Origin: a virus
DNA length: 25,181 bases
IMG/VR virus record: IMGVR_UViG_3300009181_000309
Coordinates: 1 to 25,181 of that record
Strand: one strand, 5' to 3'
The notes below the pieces were generated by a model. That model was not told the DNA's origin. It did not search any database and saw only the letters and a list, made by a program, of their open reading frames with translations. The position numbers were made by a program, and so were the translations under genes. Of this stretch, positions 20,548 to 25,181 are shown piece by piece; position 1 is the first letter of the stretch, and each line of letters starts with the position of its first letter.

Positions 20548-21528
20548 ATGGCAGAGATATTAATTAATTCACAATCACCGATTGTCCATCAGATCTTTTG
20601 GAATGGTGACATTGCAGTTGCTGACGCTTTACCTGTTGTAAAAATATATGACGTAACGCTAGATGCAAGAGTTAGTCCTGCCGTAGCTCCAACAACCATA
20701 CTTGCCACAATAACCTCTACACTAGACGAAAATAACCCTGGAACATATTTCGTTAACGTACCTTATTCTCTTACAAATAGAAACAAGACATTAAAGGTAA
20801 ATTGGGAATACTCAGTAGGATCGGTGGCAGTAGTAATATCAGACGAGGTACAGGTAGTAACTCCATACATAGACTTCAACTATATTCAAGATCTTGGATA
20901 TAGCACAGATTCTTCAGACCCATCATATAAGTCCTACAAAGAATTAATTAGAGCAGAAAGATATGCTCGTAAGCAAATAGAACAATACACAGGTCAGAAG
21001 TTTTATCTCTATGACAAGACCTTGATGGTTTATGGGTATGAGTATGATACTCTTCCATTGCCAGCTAAAATTTATCAACTACACACATTGTCTGTAAATG
21101 ACATACTTCTTAGAGACAATATTAATAATATTGATAACTGGAATTTTCCAGTTCAAATTTCTGAGAGCGGATATTCAATTAGAATCAACAGAGCAGGAAT
21201 GGTAGACAATACTGTATATACTGCTAATGGAATGGTTCCCCCAAGTATTAACGATTATTCAGGAGTGTTTCATTCTGGAGTCCCTTACAAAGTATTTGCA
21301 AGATTTGGCTGGGAAAAAGTTCCTGAGAACGTAGAATTAGCAACAGCTGAATTAATGAAAGATTATTTTTCTAAAGATACTGTTTGGCGCAACAAGTACG
21401 TAAAGTCTATATCAACATTTGACTGGGACTTTGAGTATACAGGAGATGCCTACACTGGCACAGGAAATGCACTAGCAGATAATCTTTTAGCAGACTACAT
21501 CTTAACAATTAAAGCAGAGATTATATAA
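20548..21528 (+). CDS. Head-tail adaptor (connector) protein with N-terminal beta domain
   Basis: A 326-residue protein. An N-terminal beta-rich, Ig-like domain (about 1-110, with VVKIYDVTLDARVSP and NPGTYFVNVPYSLTNRNKTL) is fused to a helical adaptor domain. That domain opens with YKELIRAERYARKQIEQYTGQKF, the hallmark helix of gp6/gp15-type connector proteins, and ends with VPENVELATAELMKDYFSKD, the matching last helix. Adaptors form a ring under the portal and carry the next neck ring. Typical adaptors are about 100-200 residues, so the extra beta domain is notable. The ATG directly follows TATAAA and lacks a strong Shine-Dalgarno. The stop overlaps the next ATG by one base. Confidence 0.82.
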   Translation: MAEILINSQSPIVHQIFWNGDIAVADALPVVKIYDVTLDARVSPAVAPTTILATITSTLDENNPGTYFVNVPYSLTNRNKTLKVNWEYSVGSVAVVISDEVQVVTPYIDFNYIQDLGYSTDSSDPSYKSYKELIRAERYARKQIEQYTGQKFYLYDKTLMVYGYEYDTLPLPAKIYQLHTLSVNDILLRDNINNIDNWNFPVQISESGYSIRINRAGMVDNTVYTANGMVPPSINDYSGVFHSGVPYKVFARFGWEKVPENVELATAELMKDYFSKDTVWRNKYVKSISTFDWDFEYTGDAYTGTGNALADNLLADYILTIKAEII

Positions 21529-21956
21529 TGACTAGCATCGTAGACTCTGTCTTGTCTATGAATTTAGATGTTTATAGACAGTCTGAAATTCAAGATACCG
21601 AAACTGGAGCAATAGTAAAGGACTGGAATTACCACAGAACCTTACCCTGTCATGCTAAAGGAATAATTAGTAATACGGCTACATCGGGCTCTGGAAACAA
21701 ACAAGTTTTTTCAAACAAGTATATGGACGATCAAGTAATTCAAATAAGAACAGCAGAAAAATTAACAGCCAGAGAAAAGGTTACAAACATAAGAGATGCT
21801 GATAACAATGTAATCTGGCAAGAAATTAATTATCCAAACGATACCCCCACAGTATTTGAAGTAATGGGAACAACTCCAATGACAGATCCATTTGGAAGAG
21901 TGATTGCTTATAGTTCATCCCTAAAGAGATCGGAGAATCAGCAAATTGGACAATAG
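21528..21956 (+). CDS. Putative head-closure (stopper) protein
   Basis: A 142-residue protein, mostly beta. It includes LDVYRQSEIQDTETGAIVKD, the usual opening of phage head-closure proteins, and a middle with DDQVIQIRTAEKLTAREKV. It ends with FEVMGTTPMTDPFGRVIAYS, fitting a closing strand. The short length, small beta barrel and position after the adaptor fit the stopper ring that seals the portal after packaging. The identity comes from gene order and pattern, not a specific motif. The gene begins at a TAATG overlap and its 3' end overlaps the next gene by 11 nt if that gene starts at TTG 21946. Confidence 0.72.
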   Translation: MTSIVDSVLSMNLDVYRQSEIQDTETGAIVKDWNYHRTLPCHAKGIISNTATSGSGNKQVFSNKYMDDQVIQIRTAEKLTAREKVTNIRDADNNVIWQEINYPNDTPTVFEVMGTTPMTDPFGRVIAYSSSLKRSENQQIGQ

Positions 21957-22728
21957 TGGAATGCTGATTCAAGCAGCAAGCGGACTTGAAAGAATGATGT
22001 ATGCAAATCAAAAGGGTGTGTTGAAAGATAGCACAGTGGCTCAAATATCAGCATACGTATACTATGAGGCAGCAGTTATAGCTAAACTAACAACAAACAA
22101 AGCATTTCAAAATGCATTTAGTAAGATTATGTTTGATCAGATAAACCTTGATTTTGGAAACTATATAGACGCACTTGCTAGAAGCAAGCCTAAATCTTTA
22201 CACCATGTTTATGAATGGAAAAAAACTGGTAACAAATCAGCAAGACTATTTAAATTAAATAAGACTGGACAGGTAGGACTCTCCTTTGGAGTTAACTATG
22301 AATTCCTGCCATCTAAATCAATGGTGCCAGCATCAACTGGAAAAGGTAGACATGTGTTTATAAACAAAGCTTCAATTATGGAGCAAGGGAATCCTTTAGT
22401 AATTAGACCAAAGAATGCCGATAGACTTGTATTTGAGATTGACGGAGAAACAGTATTTATGCCCAAAGGCGCATCAGTTACTGTTAGGCGTCCTGGTGGA
22501 TCTGGGGCACGTAATCAATTTACACTGGCCCACTCAAGATTTTTTAGCGGCAGACTAGTAAATGATTCAATTAAAAAATCTGGATTCCAGAGACTATTTA
22601 ATTCAAGTATGTCAAAAGCACTTGGAGTGCCATCAGATATTAAAAGAGTTAAGTATTCTTTTTCAGCAAACACAATAAGGTCTCAGGCTGATTCAGCACT
22701 AACCTTATCATTCGGAGGTGCAATGTGA
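21946..22728 (+). CDS. Neck or minor tail protein of unknown detail
   Basis: A 260-residue protein, basic and with mixed structure. The N-terminal half is helical (LERMMYANQKGVLKDSTVAQ, VYYEAAVIAKLTTNKAFQ). A middle contains KSLHHVYEWKKTGNKSARLF, and a beta-rich C-terminal part has VFEIDGETVFMPKGASVTVR. The shape is that of the long neck proteins found between head closure and tail terminator in actinophages and related phages. The start is uncertain: TTG 21946 has GGAGA about 10 nt upstream and overlaps the previous gene, while ATG 21961 lies just after that gene's stop but has no Shine-Dalgarno. It ends in a GTGA overlap with the next gene. Confidence 0.72.
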   Translation: MDNSGMLIQAASGLERMMYANQKGVLKDSTVAQISAYVYYEAAVIAKLTTNKAFQNAFSKIMFDQINLDFGNYIDALARSKPKSLHHVYEWKKTGNKSARLFKLNKTGQVGLSFGVNYEFLPSKSMVPASTGKGRHVFINKASIMEQGNPLVIRPKNADRLVFEIDGETVFMPKGASVTVRRPGGSGARNQFTLAHSRFFSGRLVNDSIKKSGFQRLFNSSMSKALGVPSDIKRVKYSFSANTIRSQADSALTLSFGGAM

Positions 22729-23255
22729 CGGCTAACTATAAATTAGACGCAATGCTAGAGCTAAGAAAGTATCTATGGAAAGAGCTTTATACCAGAGACA
22801 TATTTGACGAGAATGACTATTGGAGCGATAACTTAAATGAGAACATTATCCCAATTATTCCAGTCCAACAGGCACCAGAATTAAATCAATTTTTAAGCGG
22901 CAAGAAGCATATTGTTTATGATAAGATCGGGATGTCCTATGAGGACAACTGGCTAATATGCTGTGAGCAGATTCTGTTTACCGTATATTCAACTTCGGTG
23001 GCAGATATAAACGAGATCAGAAACTATATGACAGATGAGTTCAGAAGAATGGACGAGTCTGCTAGAGATATAAATAAATGGGCAGGACTTTCAGATAAAT
23101 TTAAATTTTACAGCGTCCACATAGCAGACATATCCCCAACGGCTCCATCAGAGGAACTTCAGGGATTTTTCTCATCCGAGATTATCCTAGAAATAAAATA
23201 CTCTAGGATTACAGATACCAACGGAGCCTCAAGCACATTAGGCAGGTTCCTCTAA
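22725..23255 (+). CDS. Putative tail terminator protein
   Basis: A 176-residue protein that starts at GTG in a GTGA overlap with the previous gene. It opens with an alpha-helix (LDAMLELRKYLWKELYTRDIF). A mixed beta core follows with NWLICCEQILFTVYSTSVADI, and the helix EIRNYMTDEFRRMDESARDI. It ends with LQGFFSSEIILEIKYSRI, the characteristic closing strand. That layout and length match tail terminator (tail completion) proteins, whose ring caps the tail tube and joins it to the neck. Its place just before the tail tube gene supports this. The stop lies inside a weak hairpin that could reduce read-through. Confidence 0.72.
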   Translation: MTANYKLDAMLELRKYLWKELYTRDIFDENDYWSDNLNENIIPIIPVQQAPELNQFLSGKKHIVYDKIGMSYEDNWLICCEQILFTVYSTSVADINEIRNYMTDEFRRMDESARDINKWAGLSDKFKFYSVHIADISPTAPSEELQGFFSSEIILEIKYSRITDTNGASSTLGRFL

Positions 23256-23268
23256 GGTTTGCCTTTTT
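23240..23268 (+). terminator. Possible weak terminator at end of neck operon
   Basis: AGGCA (23240-23244) pairs with TGCCT (23260-23264), with an internal CCT/AGG pair around a CTA loop, followed by TTTTT up to 23268. The stem is short and interrupted and includes the stop codon of the preceding gene, so strength is doubtful. It fits the need to separate tail tube expression from the neck genes. Confidence 0.4.
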
Positions 23269-23369
23269 ACCCATAATATTATAAACTTGTACTAAGAGGA
23301 AAGAAGCCTAGCCAGCTTGAATTTAAGATTTAAATATATATATATTGAAATATAGGAGGAAACAAAACT
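23269..23369 (+). promoter_or_regulatory. Upstream region of tail tube gene with candidate promoter and RBS
   Basis: No gene is seen in this AT-rich stretch. TATAAA at 23280-23285 with TTTGCC 16 nt upstream is a candidate promoter; the (TA)n run at about 23335-23344 gives others. AGGAGGA at 23354-23360 is a strong ribosome binding site 9 nt before the ATG. The predicted untranslated leader would be about 80 nt, the longest in the window. Confidence 0.45.
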
Positions 23370-24077
23370 ATGGCACAATCCGTAGGTAATGCTAGAAATA
23401 TTCTAGTCGGTGCATCCCCGTTGTTCTTGTCAAATATTGACATCAACGACGCAGATTACATCGCAAACGCAGAAGCAGGCGTAGCAATTGCTTCAGGTGC
23501 AACAACAGTAGGAGTTCCAGCTTTCGTATCAGCAACAGGATACGCAAGCACACTCAATGCTGTAAACCAATCAGCAGGACTATTTGGATATCGCAACGTT
23601 GGTTTTACTAACAATGGTCTTCAAATTACATACAACCCAACATATGACTCAGTAACTGTAGATCAGTTGCTTGATACAGCTAAGCTGTTCAAGTCAGCAA
23701 TGGAAGTTATGATTGCAACAGAAATGTCAGAAGGTACTCTTGAGAACATTGCAACAGTATTTGGACAAGGATCATCAACTTTAACAACTTCAGGAACTGG
23801 AGTTACAAAGAAAGACGTATTGGGTCTTGAGGCAGGTGCACTTGGTGCAGCTCCAACAGAGCGTCAATTAATTGCAGTTGGACAAGCTCCAACAGCAGGA
23901 TCAACAGCATCAGAGCGTGTATATTATGCACGTCGTGTTTTGTCTGTACAACAGTCACAGCACTCTCTTGCTCGTACAACCCCAACAACATTCCCAGTAA
24001 CCTTCCGTTTACTACCAGATGCTAACTATGCTGGCTCTGAGTACGGTAAGATTATTGACCGTGTTCTAGTAGCATAA
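23370..24077 (+). CDS. Major tail (tube) protein
   Basis: A 235-residue protein with the composition of tail tube subunits: acid-poor, Ala/Thr/Gly/Val-rich beta strands with one central helix (VDQLLDTAKLFKSAMEVMIA). It opens with MAQSVGNARNILVGASPLFL and includes GYRNVGFTNNGLQITYNP, the usual first strands of this fold. It ends with FPVTFRLLPDANYAGSEYGK, a common final hairpin. Hundreds of copies stack as hexamer rings around the tape measure protein. The strong ribosome binding site, arginine coded mainly by CGT/CGC, and a private terminator all fit high expression. No sheath gene lies next to it. The order tail terminator, tube, chaperones, tape measure is canonical. Confidence 0.9.
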   Translation: MAQSVGNARNILVGASPLFLSNIDINDADYIANAEAGVAIASGATTVGVPAFVSATGYASTLNAVNQSAGLFGYRNVGFTNNGLQITYNPTYDSVTVDQLLDTAKLFKSAMEVMIATEMSEGTLENIATVFGQGSSTLTTSGTGVTKKDVLGLEAGALGAAPTERQLIAVGQAPTAGSTASERVYYARRVLSVQQSQHSLARTTPTTFPVTFRLLPDANYAGSEYGKIIDRVLVA

Positions 24078-24098
24078 TAATTTAGTTTATTAGCTATA

Positions 24099-24132
24099 CC
24101 ACAAAGCCCTCAAGAAATTGGGGGTTTTGTGG
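24099..24132 (+). terminator. Intrinsic terminator after tail tube gene
   Basis: CCACAAAGCCCTCAA (24099-24113) pairs with TTGGGGGTTTTGTGG (24118-24132) around a GAAA tetraloop. The 15-bp stem has two G-U pairs. The following TTGTATT is a poor T-tract, so termination may be partial or the hairpin may protect the message 3' end. Confidence 0.75.
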
Positions 24133-24153
24133 TTGTATTAGTATATTTCTTTT

Positions 24154-24184
24154 AGTATAATGTTTATGAGTAGATCCTAGGAGG
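24154..24184 (+). promoter_or_regulatory. Promoter and RBS of the tail chaperone genes
   Basis: AGTATAAT (24154-24161) is the same -10 form as at 3607 and 13853, here 30 nt from the start codon. AGGAGG at 24179-24184 lies 7 nt before the TTG at 24192 and decides that start. Confidence 0.55.
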
Positions 24185-24191
24185 ACCTAAA

Positions 24192-24524
24192 TTGGCAACA
24201 ACAGTATATAGCGTAGAAGAGGTACAGCTTCAAAACGGGCAGACCGTAAAGCTAAAGCCACTATCAATAGCAGAGCTTCGTAAGTTTATGCTAGCAATTA
24301 AGAAGACAGCGGAATCACAAACAGAAGATGATACATTAAACATCTTGATCGATGCTTGTGCAATTGCAATAGAAAAACAGCTACCAGAATTAGTAGCAGA
24401 CAGAGAAGCATTTGAGAACGCCTTAGATGTTCCAACCATGAATCGCATTCTAGAAGTTTGCGGAGGGATAAAGCTTGACGACCCAAACCTACTAGCGGCA
24501 GCGGTTCTGGCTGGTCAGAACTAG
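24192..24524 (+). CDS. Tail assembly chaperone, short form (gpG-like)
   Basis: A 110-residue protein starting at TTG, fixed by AGGAGG 7 nt upstream. An N-terminal beta hairpin (VEEVQLQNGQTVKLKPLSIA) is followed by helices (ELRKFMLAIKKTAESQ, LNILIDACAIAIEKQLPEL, AFENALDVPTMNRILEVCGG). This is the standard layout of the first tail chaperone of siphophages. Such proteins coat the tape measure protein during tail assembly and are absent from the finished virion. Near its end the message carries a slippery heptamer, so a fraction of ribosomes produce the longer fused form. The normal product stops at TAG 24522-24524. Confidence 0.88.
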   Translation: MATTVYSVEEVQLQNGQTVKLKPLSIAELRKFMLAIKKTAESQTEDDTLNILIDACAIAIEKQLPELVADREAFENALDVPTMNRILEVCGGIKLDDPNLLAAAVLAGQN

Positions 24525-24853
24525 ACTTAGCCGCCTTAGAGGGTGAAGTTTTTTTACTAGGACACTGGAAGAATTACCAGGAATTAGAAGAAAGTCTTTC
24601 AATGCCAGAACTTGTGAATACTTTAAAAGCTTTAAAGAAAAGAGATTACGACAGTAAAAAGTTTCAAGCTTCTTTAACTGGAGTAGACATGGGTGAGTAC
24701 GAAGAAGAAAAGAAAGCTTCTAGTTTTGAAGAAATACAACTAAGAGCAGCAGGTATAACTACCAGTGCAGATGATGTTGTATCACTTCAAGGAAGATTCG
24801 CAGCAGCAGCTGGTTTTGGAATTGGAGAAGGACTAGGATACGTGAAGGAGTAA
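24192..24853 (+). CDS. Tail assembly chaperone, -1 frameshift fusion (gpGT-like)
   Basis: Ribosomes slipping back one base at C CCA AAC (24482-24488) join 99 codons of the short chaperone to the overlapping frame, which is open from 24479 to the stop at 24851-24853. This gives a 220-residue protein. The extension begins with a flexible PTSGSGSGWSEL linker and continues with helical LEGEVFLLGHWKNYQELEES and PELVNTLKALKKRDYDSKKF segments. In lambda-like phages the fused form binds the tape measure protein through this extension. The second frame has no well-placed start of its own before ATG 24602, which lacks a Shine-Dalgarno and would remove the linker and first helix. Coordinates correspond to join(24192..24488, 24488..24853). 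Confidence 0.85.
24482..24534 (+). other. -1 programmed ribosomal frameshift element
   Basis: The heptamer CCCAAAC at 24482-24488 is phased C CCA AAC in the chaperone frame, a perfect X XXY YYZ slippery site. After a 6-nt spacer, GCGGC (24495-24499) pairs with GCCGC (24530-24534). Inside that, GTTCTG (24504-24509) pairs with CAGAAC (24516-24521) around a 6-nt loop. The -1 frame is closed just upstream (TGA 24476-24478), so the shift must occur after 24478, and this is the only good site there. Confidence 0.88.
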
Positions 24854-24864
24854 TCTGAATATAA

Positions 24865-25181
24865 ATGGCTGACGAAACAATCAGTACCCGTATAGTCGCT
24901 AACGCCGACTTCTCAGCCCTTATTGCCGATGTGCATAAGGTTACTGCCAGCCTATCAAAATTACAAGAAAAATTAGCTAGCTCTAATAAGATGATGGCAA
25001 ATCAAATTGCCGTCATGAACAGATCTTTTTCTGATACATTAAGAAGCACAGGTCAGTTCTCCACACACTTTGTAAGCCTTACTTCAGATGTAGAAAAGTT
25101 TGGTAAGAATCTCGACGGCGGAAAACTAAAGTTAAATCAATACTTTAACGCATTTAGAGATCAAACTAAAACTTCTGGCGG
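24865..25181 (+). CDS. Tape measure protein, N-terminal part (cut by window end)
   Basis: The first 105 residues of a frame that runs off the window. It begins MADETISTRIVANADFSALI, a common opening for tape measure proteins of actinophages. It continues as a helical, coiled-coil stretch (VHKVTASLSKLQEKLASSNK, then SDVEKFGKNLDGGKLKLNQY). The tape measure protein sets tail length and is later ejected with DNA. GAAGGAG at 24844-24850 overlaps the end of the fused chaperone gene and lies 14 nt before the ATG, a rather long spacing. Position directly after the frameshifted chaperone pair makes the identification secure although most of the protein is outside the window. Confidence 0.85.
   Translation, partial: MADETISTRIVANADFSALIADVHKVTASLSKLQEKLASSNKMMANQIAVMNRSFSDTLRSTGQFSTHFVSLTSDVEKFGKNLDGGKLKLNQYFNAFRDQTKTSG

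Noticed and set aside
24166-24180. Four-codon frame (ATG to TAG) between promoter and chaperone RBS
   Set aside because: Its ATG lies only 4 nt after the -10 box, so it would be at or before the transcription start; probably chance.
24602-24853. Second tail chaperone frame as an independent gene from ATG 24602
   Set aside because: There is no Shine-Dalgarno, the open frame extends upstream to 24479 with plausible protein sequence, and a canonical slippery site explains its expression.

Overview
The window is a 25.2 kb stretch of a tailed-phage genome (Caudoviricetes), AT-rich, with every convincing gene on the + strand. It carries the virion structural region: an array of surface adhesin and fibre genes, then a head module, a neck and the start of a tail module. 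A tail tube protein followed directly by two frameshift-linked tail chaperones and a tape measure protein, with no sheath gene between, points to a long non-contractile (siphovirus-like) tail. No terminase, integrase, replication or lysis gene is visible. The host cannot be read directly. Several genes have a TATAAT box whose last T lies exactly 6 nt before the ATG and no usable Shine-Dalgarno, which is the layout of leaderless transcripts, common in Actinobacteria. With the AT-rich composition and the resemblance of the fibre modules to those of aquatic phages, a phage of a freshwater or marine low-GC actinobacterium is a reasonable but unproven guess.

Region 1 (1-15612): adhesins and fibres. 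Three paralogous modular fibre proteins (3-1082, cut at its 5' end; 4186-6366; 9910-11415) share domains in different orders. Around them lie two concanavalin/LamG-type proteins (1093-3228, three domains; 13867-15612, two domains), four glycine-rich proteins (6376, 8421, 11768, 12691), one fibrinogen-related protein (7534), three small beta-rich paralogues (3228, 3621, 11417) and four small proteins (3935, 9328, 9727, 13612). Three consecutive adhesin genes begin with the same short leader, MP(F/V)(V/I)NS(T/V)R, which looks like a common docking peptide. Genes overlap or abut (TAATG junctions), and short internal promoters split the array.

Region 2 (15613-20079): head module. A small unknown protein (15676) overlaps the portal gene (16014). 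An XkdF-like prohead protease (17651) follows; its 3' part appears to be a scaffold that can also be made separately from an in-frame GTG at 18437 behind a near-perfect Shine-Dalgarno. The major capsid gene (18973) ends in a strong intrinsic terminator at 20050-20079.

Region 3 (20080-23369): neck. An extended -10 promoter drives a HeH/SAP-like small head protein, a head-tail adaptor, a head-closure candidate, a neck protein and a tail terminator candidate, tightly packed with 1-11 nt overlaps or short gaps.

Region 4 (23370-25181): tail. The tail tube gene has its own strong ribosome binding site and a 15-bp terminator hairpin. Next come the tail chaperone pair, joined by a -1 programmed frameshift (heptamer C CCA AAC plus a two-tier stem-loop), and the first 105 codons of the tape measure gene. 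The capsid and tail tube genes, the most abundant virion products, differ from their neighbours in using CGT/CGC rather than AGA for arginine, and each ends in its own terminator.
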